From JBCDCB01 sp039182735 (lineage in GTDB: Bacteria > Planctomycetota > Phycisphaerae > Phycisphaerales > UBA1924), in assembly GCA_039182735.1 (NCBI GenBank), contig JBCDCB010000027.1, forward strand, positions 1-47,632: a DNA stretch of 47,632 nt, written 5' to 3'. Both the position numbers and the translations under genes were made by a program. The notes under the pieces are model-generated. The model saw only the letters and a list, made by a program, of their open reading frames with translations. It had not been told where the DNA came from and searched no databases. Positions within the stretch are counted from its first letter, which is position 1, and every line of letters begins with the position of its first letter. This document shows, piece after piece, positions 1-6,996 of this stretch.

Positions 1-52
1 ATGGGGCGGCGGCGGCGGTGGTGGTGGCCGCGGCGGCGGCGGCGGCTGGTAA
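1..52 (+). CDS. C-terminal tail of a glycine-rich protein (partial)
   Basis: Only the last 16 codons are present, read from base 2: Trp, eight Gly, one Arg, five Gly, Trp, then TAA at 50-52. The reading frame enters from outside the window. Gly-rich tails ending in Trp are common in TPM-domain (YgcG-like) membrane proteins, so that is one guess, but RNA-binding and surface proteins also end this way. A convincing terminator follows at 115-146, which supports a real gene end here. The overlapping frame that starts with ATG at base 1 is Arg/Trp low-complexity and is not credible. Confidence 0.5.
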   Translation, partial: WGGGGGGGGRGGGGGW

Positions 53-114
53 ACAACCAACCCCCACCTCACACGCACACGCACACGCTGAACCGAACAT
101 TCAGACTTCTTCCG

Positions 115-146
115 ACCGCCCGGACGCACACCGTTCGGGCGGTTTT
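115..146 (+). terminator. Rho-independent terminator of the Gly-rich gene
   Basis: A 12-bp stem (115-126 with 132-143, one G-T pair) closes a CACAC loop and runs into TTTT at 143-146. It lies about 60 bases after the stop at 52 and before the next start at 191, so it separates the two transcription units. Confidence 0.75.
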
Positions 147-190
147 CAATTTCGCCTGCTATTCTTCAAGGAACCCCGCAGGATTCAGCC

Positions 191-1348
191 ATGACCACCC
201 TCAACGCCGCCACAACCGAGTTCGAAAAAACCGACCGCTGCGCCGACCTCACCCATCGCCCGCGCGTCCTGCTCGGCAAAATGGGCCTCGACGGGCACGA
301 TCGCGGCGTCAAGGTCATCGCCCGCGCCCTCCGCGACTCGGGCGTCCACGTGATCTACTCCGGGCTCTGGCAGACGCCGCGTTCCCTCGCCGTCAGCGCA
401 CGCGATGAGGACGTCGATGTCATCGCCGCCTCGATGATGAGCAACTCGCACCTCGTGCTCGGACCGCGCCTGCTCGACGCGCTCAAGGAGTTCGGCAGGC
501 CCGACATCCCCGTGCACATGGGCGGCATCCTCCCGCAGAACGACATCCCGCAGCTGCGCGAAGCCGGGATCGCCGAGTGCTTCACGACAGGCACGGGACT
601 GCTCGAGATCGTCGAAGCAGTCCGCAAGACCGTCCACGAGCGCTCGGAGGTTGTTGATCCGCCGCACCCGAGCGCCCAGCTCGCGCGCGACCTCTCGCGC
701 TTGCATGAGGGCGCCGGCATGCGCAGCGGCGCGGTTCGCAAGCGACCCAAGCGCGTCATCGGGTTCACCGGCTCGCCCGGCGCGGGCAAGAGCACCATCG
801 TCGCCGCCCTCGCCGGCGAGCACGCACGCCGCGCCGAGAGCGCCCCCTCGCTCGGACGGGTCGCGGTTGTGGCCTTCGACCCGCAGTCGCCGATCACCAG
901 CGGTGCATTGCTTGGCGATCGACTCCGCGTGGACTTCAACAAGCTCGAAGAGAAAGTCTTCTACCGCTCGCTCGCGATCCGCGGTGAGGACTACGCGCAC
1001 CTCGACGAGACCATCGAGCTCATCGGCGGCTGCGAGACGGGCGACCAGCCCGCGTACGACCTGGTCTTTGTCGAGACCGTCGGCGCCGGTCAGAACGAGA
1101 CGCGCATCCGCGACCACGTGGACACGACCGCCGTTGTGCTTGTGCCCGGGATGGGCGATGCCGTGCAGATGGACAAGGCGGGCCTGCTCGAGATCGCCGA
1201 CCTGTTCGTGTGCAACAAGGCGGACCACGCGGGTCAGGACGCGCTCATGCGCGACCTGCGCGATATCTCCGGCAAGCGCAGCGTGGTCGAGACCGTCGCC
1301 ACCCACGGCACCGGGATCAGCGAGCTGTACGACCTGCTGATGTCCTGA
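191..1348 (+). CDS. Fused cobalamin-binding domain + MeaB/ArgK-type GTPase
   Basis: 385 residues. The N-terminal half (about 24-150) is a B12-binding Rossmann domain like the C-terminal domain of methylmalonyl-CoA mutase, with the cobalt-ligand motif DGHDRG (His36) and the MGGILPQ loop near 110-116. The second half (about 185-385) is a MeaB/ArgK P-loop GTPase: Walker A GSPGAGKS at 194-201, a DPQSPITSGALLGDR segment, VETVGAGQNE near 295-303 and NKAD at 342-345. MeaB-type G proteins load and protect adenosylcobalamin mutases. The domain order matches the first half of fused isobutyryl-CoA mutase (IcmF), but the TIM-barrel half is absent: a stop follows the G domain directly. It would have to act in trans on a mutase barrel encoded elsewhere. 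The MeaB C-terminal dimerisation arm is also missing. Domain identity is strong; physiological substrate is unknown. Confidence 0.88.
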   Translation: MTTLNAATTEFEKTDRCADLTHRPRVLLGKMGLDGHDRGVKVIARALRDSGVHVIYSGLWQTPRSLAVSARDEDVDVIAASMMSNSHLVLGPRLLDALKEFGRPDIPVHMGGILPQNDIPQLREAGIAECFTTGTGLLEIVEAVRKTVHERSEVVDPPHPSAQLARDLSRLHEGAGMRSGAVRKRPKRVIGFTGSPGAGKSTIVAALAGEHARRAESAPSLGRVAVVAFDPQSPITSGALLGDRLRVDFNKLEEKVFYRSLAIRGEDYAHLDETIELIGGCETGDQPAYDLVFVETVGAGQNETRIRDHVDTTAVVLVPGMGDAVQMDKAGLLEIADLFVCNKADHAGQDALMRDLRDISGKRSVVETVATHGTGISELYDLLMS

Positions 1349-1357
1349 GCGAACGGT

Positions 1358-2125
1358 CTAGCGACGACGACGTGATGCGGTGAGACCGCCAAGCATCGCG
1401 AGCGATGCTGCGCCGGGTGCTGGTACGAGCGTGAAGTCGTAGGTTCCGAACGCCGAACCAGTATCACCCGGAATCCCGATAGAGGTCGAACGCATTCGAA
1501 GCGTGTAATCACCGGGGAGCAGTCGACCGGTGAGCGTGCCGGTGCTTCCACTACCACTAATGTCGGTGCTCTCACTAAAGATGGTCTGGTCGCCGAAAAT
1601 GTTCGTGCCCACGAGCTGCGCGAAACCGAAGGCACCGTTTCCTGCGGTGCTGGGGGTAGTGAAGTCGAATTCGAAGTCCATCTCGGACACGATCGTGAAC
1701 GTCAAAGTCGTTTCGGCTTCCGCTCGTGGAAAGGGGCTGGAATCTACGCGGCTGAAGGCATCGGCAAAGAGATCGGCAGAGATGTTGAGACCGAATCCGT
1801 TATCCGCGACCGAGCCGGTCGTTGTGTTCGTGGCGGTCGTGGACTGATCGACATCGTCTACATCGAACATGAAGTACACCCGACCCTCGGCCGTGTGATC
1901 GAAGTTGAAGCCGTTCAGTTGGCCTTCGACTTCGCTCGATTGATTCCCGAGGTTCTCACTCAGGGTGACGAAGTTGCCGTCCTTGTCGAATCCCGCGAAC
2001 GTGACTTCAAAAAAGTCGATGTTCGAGAACGAAGAGGCGACAACGTCCGTACTCGTCACCTGAGCCGACGCGACACCTGCGATCAGAACCGAACCAACGA
2101 ACGCGGCGAACTGCTTTGTGGCCAT
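1358..2125 (-). CDS. Exported protein with PEP-CTERM-like tail
   Basis: 255 residues, unknown function. A signal peptide is clear (Lys-Gln then a hydrophobic run ending ASAQ around residue 22). The body is rich in Asp, Ser, Thr, Phe and Gly, like a beta-sandwich surface protein. The C-terminus reads VPAPGAASLAMLGGL followed by a short stretch and four Arg, the planctomycete variant of the PEP-CTERM sorting tail. ATG at 2125 is preceded by AAGGAGA at about 7 bases. It ends 9 bases from the convergent B12/GTPase gene. Its base composition is visibly more AT-rich than its neighbours, so it may be a fast-evolving or acquired gene. Confidence 0.75.
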   Translation of the reverse strand: MATKQFAAFVGSVLIAGVASAQVTSTDVVASSFSNIDFFEVTFAGFDKDGNFVTLSENLGNQSSEVEGQLNGFNFDHTAEGRVYFMFDVDDVDQSTTATNTTTGSVADNGFGLNISADLFADAFSRVDSSPFPRAEAETTLTFTIVSEMDFEFDFTTPSTAGNGAFGFAQLVGTNIFGDQTIFSESTDISGSGSTGTLTGRLLPGDYTLRMRSTSIGIPGDTGSAFGTYDFTLVPAPGAASLAMLGGLTASRRRR

Positions 2126-2269
2126 AGATCTCTCCTTCGTTACCCCTGTCCATGTACCCTATACGCCCCGGCACGGTCCGCAAGGACGTTGGCGAAACGT
2201 TCACGAGAATTGAAGCTCATCGGCTTCCGGACCAAAAACAGGCCTCGCGGCATACAGTGAAGTTCTCGC

Positions 2270-2845
2270 ATGACTCCCAGGATCCTCGAACACAACCCCC
2301 TCGCGCCGGATGCGCCCGATCTGCCGATCGGCGATGCGCACGCCATCGTCTGCTGGTCGGGCACGCTCGCGGACCGCTTGTTCGATCGCGACCCGCGCAC
2401 GTGGCTGCCCAGCGGCAAGGCCGCGCTCGACGCGTGGCTCGATCGCGTCGAGCCGACGCTGCGCGAATCGAACACCCGGCTCCTGCTGCGCCCCCACGCG
2501 CGCCACGTGATCGCCGACGGCCCGCGCGCCGTCACCTTCCACAAGGAGCGGTGCGGCGAGGGCTCGCCCGTCGGCCTCGCGCTCGATCTTGCGGCACTCT
2601 TCGAGGCCGACATGATCGCCAAGCAGGACGAGCACCTCGAACGCTTCGCGAGCCAGATCGGGCCGATCGCGAGCCTGATGCTGCTCACCGATTGCGAGCG
2701 TCCGCGCTCGGCAGGCGTGGGGTTCGAGGAGACCCCGTCGCCGCGGATCGTCCCGCTCGGCGAGGGTGATCTCGACGCGGCGCTCGTGGAATCGGCGCTG
2801 TCGAGCCATGTGCCCGCGGGCACGCCCCGCCTCTCGCTCGCGTGA
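2270..2845 (+). CDS. Hypothetical protein
   Basis: 191 residues, not recognised. It is soluble, with no signal peptide or membrane segment. Alternating segments such as RLLLRPHARHVIADGP, GLALDLAALFEADM and ASLMLLTDCE have an alpha/beta-barrel feel, vaguely like sugar-phosphate-isomerase/AP-endonuclease-type barrels, but no diagnostic metal-binding motif can be identified and the length is short for a full barrel. There is no strong ribosome binding site before ATG 2270. It is followed after 40 bases by nuoC on the same strand, so co-transcription is likely. Function is left open. Confidence 0.6.
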   Translation: MTPRILEHNPLAPDAPDLPIGDAHAIVCWSGTLADRLFDRDPRTWLPSGKAALDAWLDRVEPTLRESNTRLLLRPHARHVIADGPRAVTFHKERCGEGSPVGLALDLAALFEADMIAKQDEHLERFASQIGPIASLMLLTDCERPRSAGVGFEETPSPRIVPLGEGDLDAALVESALSSHVPAGTPRLSLA

Positions 2846-2885
2846 TGGCGCGCTCGTCTACCATGGGCCTCACGGAGAACGCCGC

Positions 2886-3449
2886 ATGCCAGTCGACACG
2901 AAGCCCAACCTCGATCACCCAACGCTCAAGCGCGTGAAAGACGCCTTCCCCGGCAAGCGTTTCCGCGCGACAGAGTACCGCGGTCAGACAACGCTGATCG
3001 TCGAGCCGAGCGACGCGCACGAGGTGCTCGCGTTCCTCAAGAACGACGAGGCGTGCGACTACAACTTTCTGTCGGATGTCTTCGGCGTTGATTACCTCGA
3101 CTACCCGAGCGAGACGATCGGGCGCTTCGCGGTTGTCTACAACCTGTGCTCGTACGCGCGCACGGACCGGTTCTTTGTCAAGACCTTTGTCGATCCTTCG
3201 CTGCCCACTACCGGCACCGAGGAGGATCCCGCGCTCTTCGTCGATTCCGTCTGCGATATCTGGCCGGGCGCGGAATGGAACGAACGCGAGATCTTCGACA
3301 TGTTCGGCATCCGCTTCCGCAACCACCCCGACATGCGCCGCATCCTCCTGTGGGAGGATTACCCCGGGCATCCGCTCCGCAAGGACTACCCGCTCCGCGG
3401 GCAGGGCGAGCGCGAGCACTTCAATATCGTCGGGCGCACCGACGCGTGA
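2886..3449 (+). CDS. nuoC: NADH-quinone oxidoreductase subunit C
   Basis: 187 residues, normal length for a stand-alone NuoC (30-kDa subunit of the peripheral arm of complex I). The family signature is near-perfect: WPGAEWNEREIFDMFGI, then NHPDMRRILLWEDY and GHPLRKDYPL near the C-terminus. The start is set at ATG 2886 because GGAG lies 8 bases upstream; a longer in-frame extension from 2766 overlaps the preceding gene and has no homology. No other nuo gene is in the window. Its stop overlaps the GTG start of the next gene by four bases. Confidence 0.93.
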   Translation: MPVDTKPNLDHPTLKRVKDAFPGKRFRATEYRGQTTLIVEPSDAHEVLAFLKNDEACDYNFLSDVFGVDYLDYPSETIGRFAVVYNLCSYARTDRFFVKTFVDPSLPTTGTEEDPALFVDSVCDIWPGAEWNEREIFDMFGIRFRNHPDMRRILLWEDYPGHPLRKDYPLRGQGEREHFNIVGRTDA

Positions 3450-3934
3450 TCACCGGCAAGAGCGAGCCATTCGAGACCGAGCGTTCGTTCGACGGTGACG
3501 CGGGCGCCCTGCTCGACTTCCTCGCAACCACGCTGACGGCGCAAGGCTTCCACGTCGGCGATCGCACCGACGACTCGCTCCGCGCCGCCGGCCCGAGCAT
3601 GCGCTCGTCCAATCAGGGCCCCGTCCTCGGCGCAGGCGTGATCGACATCGCGTGCGACGGATCGCGCGTGCGCATGACCGCCGATCGCAGCGGCACCGCC
3701 TTTCTCAAAGGCTTCCTGTTCATGATGACCATGGGCAGCATCGTCATCACGTTCCTTATCTTCGGCGTGCTCGCGTATCTCGGGCACGTGCCCTGGCCCG
3801 TGATCTTTGTGCCGATCCTGCTCGGCGTGCTCGATCCCATCGTCGTCAGTGTGATGGCCAAGGGCTTCGATCGCCGGACCGACGAGGCGCTCGAGAACCT
3901 TCTCGACAGCGCGATCAACACCGTCAGGCCGTAG
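3446..3934 (+). CDS. Hypothetical two-helix membrane protein coupled to nuoC
   Basis: 162 residues starting with GTG at 3446, which overlaps the nuoC TGA (GTGA), so translation is probably coupled. The N-terminal 75 residues are soluble; then comes FLKGFLFMMTMGSIVITFLI..., a pair of hydrophobic helices from about residue 88 to 130, and a charged C-terminal amphipathic tail (FDRRTDEALENLLDSAINTV). No family recognised. It may be a membrane-linked accessory, but a role with complex I is only suggested by the coupling. Its 3' end overlaps the convergent cysteine desulfurase by 11 bases. Confidence 0.65.
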   Translation: MITGKSEPFETERSFDGDAGALLDFLATTLTAQGFHVGDRTDDSLRAAGPSMRSSNQGPVLGAGVIDIACDGSRVRMTADRSGTAFLKGFLFMMTMGSIVITFLIFGVLAYLGHVPWPVIFVPILLGVLDPIVVSVMAKGFDRRTDEALENLLDSAINTVRP

Positions 3935-5087
3935 GCGAGCCGACGCCTCGCAGCCGTCCGACACACTCCGTGACCGCTTCGATCGCGTCCCGAACGTCTT
4001 GGTCGGTCGTCTCGTGCGAGAGCGAGAAGCGCAGGGAGCCGTGCGCGATCGTCTCCGGCACGCCCATCGCGAGCAGGACCGGCGACGGGTCGAGCGATCC
4101 CGACGAGCACGCCGCCCCCGCCGACGCCTGCACCCCGCGTTCCGAGAGCATCAACAGCAGCGCCTCGGCTTCGAACGACGGGAAGCCGATGTTCGTCGTG
4201 TTGGGCAGGCGCGCGCCGGATCCCGTCGGGCCGTTGACGACGGCGTCGGGCACGCGTTCCAGAACACCCCGCTCAAACTTGTCTCGCAGCGACTCGATCT
4301 GTGCACGCAGATGTTCGTCCGCGAGCCGTTCCAGCGCATGCTCGGCAGCGACGCCGAACCCCACGATGCCCGGCACGTTCTCGGTTCCGCCGCGGCGCTC
4401 GCGCTCCTGCGTCCCGAGCAGCTGCGCGCGCAGGCGCACACGCCGCGATACCCACAGTGCGCCGACGCCTTTCGGCCCGTGCATCTTGTGCGCGCTGAAC
4501 GAGAGCAGATCGACGGGCGTTGTGCGCACGTCGGTCGGGAGTTTGCCGACCCACTGCGTCGCGTCGCTGTGCAACGGCACGCGATGCTCCCGGCAGATCT
4601 CGCTCAGCGCCTCGATCGGCTGGATTGCCCCCGTCTCGTTGTTCGCCCATTGCACGCTCACCAGCGCAACACGCGCATCGAGCAGATCGCGGAGCGATTC
4701 CGCGATCACGACGCCCCGATCGTCGAGCGCGAGCGTGCGCACCTCAATGCCGCTCGATTCGAGATCTTTGCACAGGTCGCGCACGGCCTCGTGCTCGATC
4801 GAGGTCGTGACGATCACGTCGCGCTCGGGTGGTGACGCATCGAGCACACCGCGGATCGCGAGGTCGATCGATTCCGTCGCGCCGCTCGTGAAGGTGACCT
4901 CTCGCGCCTCCGCGTTGATGAGCTTCGCGACGCTGCTCCGGGCGAGTTCGACAATGCGTCGAGCCGATTGGCCCGCGCGGTGCACGGAAGACGGGTTCGC
5001 CCAGTCTTCCCGCATCGCGCGCGTCATCGCCTCGATCACGCTCGGATCGGGGCGTGTGGTCGCGTTGTTGTCGAGGTACGCGGGCAT
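3924..5087 (-). CDS. Cysteine desulfurase (NifS/IscS family, class V aminotransferase fold)
   Basis: 387 residues, the family's usual length. Converts L-cysteine to alanine and passes the persulfide to Fe-S cluster or thiolation acceptors. Visible features: N-terminal YLDNNATT, substrate/PLP region SGATES, HEAV around 99, Asp in HSDATQ (175), PLP lysine in SAHKMHGPKG (Lys201), RRGGTENV and the mobile active-site loop with Cys327 in ASAGAACSSGSLDPS. The SSGS form of the Cys loop is common to both IscS and NifS groups, so no symbol is assigned. No IscU, IscR or SUF genes are nearby. A TetR gene lies 9 bases upstream on the same strand. Confidence 0.93.
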   Translation of the reverse strand: MPAYLDNNATTRPDPSVIEAMTRAMREDWANPSSVHRAGQSARRIVELARSSVAKLINAEAREVTFTSGATESIDLAIRGVLDASPPERDVIVTTSIEHEAVRDLCKDLESSGIEVRTLALDDRGVVIAESLRDLLDARVALVSVQWANNETGAIQPIEALSEICREHRVPLHSDATQWVGKLPTDVRTTPVDLLSFSAHKMHGPKGVGALWVSRRVRLRAQLLGTQERERRGGTENVPGIVGFGVAAEHALERLADEHLRAQIESLRDKFERGVLERVPDAVVNGPTGSGARLPNTTNIGFPSFEAEALLLMLSERGVQASAGAACSSGSLDPSPVLLAMGVPETIAHGSLRFSLSHETTDQDVRDAIEAVTECVGRLRGVGSPTA

Positions 5088-5096
5088 CGGGCGATG

Positions 5097-5777
5097 CTAC
5101 GCGCTCGCGGGCGGCTCGCCATGCGGGTCGTGGCCCGCCTGGTGCCCGAGCTTGCGCATCAGCTCGTGCTGCACCTGGCGCGCGCGCTCGCCGAGCATCA
5201 TCGCCTCGACGACATCGCGCACGCGCACGCCGCGCTCGTCCACGGCGTGGTGATCGATGTTCAGCGGTGCGAGCATCCCGAAGCCGAGCCCGAGGTGCAG
5301 CAGTGTCCACGCGGTGATCTCGGGCGAGAAGAGCTTGGAGACCTGCCCCTCTTCCTGAGCCTTGGTGACCTCTTGCGTGACGAACTCGTGCAGGCGCCCG
5401 ACGTGGCGCTGCAGCGCTTCGAGGATGTCCGGGTCGCCGATCTCGGTCATCGCCTGCACGACGACGCGGTAGATCCCGCGCCCGCGGTCCATGACCATCG
5501 GGTTGGCGGTGATGAGCCGGCGCAGGCGCTTCGCGGGGTCTTCGGTGCTGCGCAGCGCGTTGCTCCACGCGTCGATCGTGAGTTCCCCCGCGCGATCGAT
5601 GACCGCGATGAAGAGGTCCTTCTTGCTCTTGAAGTGGCGGTAGATGATCGGCTCGGTCACGCCCGCGGCACGGGCGAGCTCCGCCGTCGTCGCACCCCCG
5701 AACCCGCGCTCGGCAAAGAGCGACACCGCGGTGTCGAGGAGTTGGGCCTTGCGTTGGGCGGCCGGCAGTCGCGTCAT
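5097..5777 (-). CDS. TetR/AcrR-family transcriptional regulator
   Basis: 226 residues from ATG 5777 (a TTG three codons earlier is the alternative). The N-terminal helix-turn-helix is typical: AAQRKAQLLDTAVSLFAERG, TTAELARAAGVTEPIIYRHF, then KSKKDLFIAVI. The C-terminal ligand-binding domain is helical and divergent, ending with a His-rich stretch. Ligand and targets cannot be read from sequence. It precedes the cysteine desulfurase by 9 bases and follows yidD on the same strand. A near-palindrome at 5843-5858 could be its autoregulatory site. Confidence 0.88.
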   Translation of the reverse strand: MTRLPAAQRKAQLLDTAVSLFAERGFGGATTAELARAAGVTEPIIYRHFKSKKDLFIAVIDRAGELTIDAWSNALRSTEDPAKRLRRLITANPMVMDRGRGIYRVVVQAMTEIGDPDILEALQRHVGRLHEFVTQEVTKAQEEGQVSKLFSPEITAWTLLHLGLGFGMLAPLNIDHHAVDERGVRVRDVVEAMMLGERARQVQHELMRKLGHQAGHDPHGEPPASA

Positions 5778-5842
5778 GGGCGGCAAGTCCCCGGTGGGCG
5801 GCGAGGGCGAGACGATCCCCCACGCCCCGTCCCCCGAGGCGT

Positions 5843-5858
5843 GTCAGTCTATACTAAC
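5843..5858. promoter_or_regulatory. Candidate TetR operator (near-palindrome)
   Basis: GTCAGT-CTAT-ACTAAC: two 6-base arms with one mismatch about a central CTAT, located about 65 bases upstream of the tetR start. It is an AT-rich patch in otherwise GC-rich DNA and overlaps the last codons of yidD. Spacing and symmetry suit a TetR autoregulatory site, but one imperfect copy is weak evidence. Confidence 0.3.
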
Positions 5859-6122
5859 ATCGGTCGCCCGAGCCTGCTTCTCCAGCGGCGGGACCGGATC
5901 GAAGCCCGATCCGCCCCACGGCTGGCAGCGGAGCATGCGGCGGAGCGTCAGCCACGTACCGCCGATGACCCCATGGACGCGATACGCCTCGAGCCCGTAG
6001 TGCGAGCACGTCGGCTGGAATCGGCACTGACCGCCCATAAACGGGGAAAGGGTGAGCTGATAGAGGCGGATCAGCCACTCAAACGGCAGCGTGAGCGGTG
6101 TGCGGCGGGGCATGCGCGACAT
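5844..6122 (-). CDS. yidD: Membrane protein insertion efficiency factor
   Basis: 92 residues, typical size. Membrane-associated helper of YidC/Sec insertion. The signature is complete: LIRLYQLTLSPFMGGQCRFQ with PTCSHYGLEAYRVHG and the Cys in RMLRCQPWGGSGFDPVP. Normally directly downstream of rnpA; here rnpA is on the same strand but about 400 bases upstream, with an Rhs remnant on the opposite strand between them. Confidence 0.95.
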   Translation of the reverse strand: MSRMPRRTPLTLPFEWLIRLYQLTLSPFMGGQCRFQPTCSHYGLEAYRVHGVIGGTWLTLRRMLRCQPWGGSGFDPVPPLEKQARATDVSID

Positions 6123-6124
6123 GA

Positions 6125-6520
6125 CCCAACCCTACGCCGACGGGGTACTGGGACGCGGGGTACACGCTCGAGCATGACGTGAACATGGACGGCGTGCTGG
6201 ACGCGGACGACGCGGCGGAGCTGCTGAACCAGGCCTTCGACCAGCGTGACTTGGGCACGCTGAGCCTGATCGGGAACACGGCCGGGTACACGGGTCACCA
6301 GTACAGCGCGTCTTCTGGTCTGCACTTGGCGCGTCACCGGTGGCTGGACCCCTCGGCTGGTCGTTGGGTGAACCGGGACCCTTCGGGGTACGTGGACGGG
6401 AACAGCCTGTACGCGTACGCGATGGGCGACCCGATCACGTATGTGGATCCGTACGGGAATACGGCAATTGTGACTGCAGGCGCGTCGGCAGGTCGCGAGG
6501 GCCGGAAGATGGTGCGATGA
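6125..6520 (+). pseudogene. Rhs/YD-repeat C-terminal remnant with dockerin-like motif
   Basis: An open frame that begins directly after an in-frame TGA at 6122-6124 and ends at TGA 6518-6520. It encodes the Rhs-associated core: YTGHQYSASSGLHLARHRWL, then DPSAGRWVNRDPSGYVDGN, LYAYAMGDPITYVDPYG, followed by a tip of only about 20 residues. Ahead of the core is DVNMDGVLDADDAAELL, a calcium-loop motif like half of a type I dockerin, which planctomycete Rhs proteins often carry. A full Rhs protein has over a thousand residues of YD repeats upstream; these are absent and yidD occupies that DNA. A GTG at 6179 could serve as a start, but no ribosome binding site is evident. Most likely a dead fragment, possibly an orphan tip kept as a recombination cassette. 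Confidence 0.75.
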
Positions 6521-6523
6521 GCT

Positions 6524-6895
6524 TCACCGCATCACCTTCTCGTGCGCGTGTTTCACGCCCGATCCCATCCAGCGGAGGTAGTCGCCGGTCTTCGCGATCG
6601 TGTGCGGTCGGGTGGTCACGACGATGTCGTAACTCACCGGCAGCTCATGCTGCAGTTGGCGGAACGCCTCGCGTAATCGACGCTTGAGCGCGTTGCGCGT
6701 CACGGCGTTGCCCGCCTTGCGCCCGATCGTCAGCCCGAGGCGATGGTGCCCGAGATCGTTCTCGCGCAGGTGCAGCGTGATCGGGCCGCGCGTGGCGCGG
6801 AGACGCCGATCGAAGACCGCGCTGTAGTCACGATCGTGCGAGAGGCGGTGGCGCGCACGGAAGTGGAGGGATGGCGTCCTCTGCGAGTCGGGCAT
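6524..6895 (-). CDS. rnpA: Ribonuclease P protein component
   Basis: 123 residues from ATG 6895 (MPDSQRTP); an upstream extension to 6976 runs through the terminator of the neighbouring gene and is unlikely. Binds the RNase P RNA for 5' maturation of tRNA. Motifs: N-terminal ARHRLSHDRDYSAVF and the basic RNR-type helix GLTIGRKAGNAVTRNALKRR-LREAFR. rpmH is not upstream; an exported-protein gene is. It ends three bases from the Rhs remnant. Confidence 0.92.
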   Translation of the reverse strand: MPDSQRTPSLHFRARHRLSHDRDYSAVFDRRLRATRGPITLHLRENDLGHHRLGLTIGRKAGNAVTRNALKRRLREAFRQLQHELPVSYDIVVTTRPHTIAKTGDYLRWMGSGVKHAHEKVMR

Positions 6896-6916
6896 CGCGC
6901 GATCGTATGCCCAACG

Positions 6917-6954
6917 AAAAAGCGGGGCCGCGTCCTGCCAGAAGCGGTCCCGCT
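6917..6954 (-). terminator. Rho-independent terminator after the exported-protein gene
   Basis: An 11-bp stem (6944-6954 with 6921-6931, one G-T pair), 12-base loop, then five U on the minus strand (6917-6921). It sits 43 bases past the stop at 6997 and just upstream of the rnpA start, implying rnpA has its own promoter very close by or is fed by read-through. Confidence 0.7.
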
Positions 6955-6996
6955 GGATGGTTCCCGCGGTTCTCACGCGGGAGAGAAGAGAACCGA

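Noticed and set aside
1..408. Frame starting with ATG at base 1 (Arg/Trp/Pro-rich)
   Set aside because: It is low-complexity, runs through a clear terminator and overlaps the start of the B12/GTPase gene; the glycine frame ending at 52 is better.
5787..5843. Possible short gene between tetR and yidD
   Set aside because: Only 57 bases, no start with a ribosome binding site; best read as regulatory DNA.
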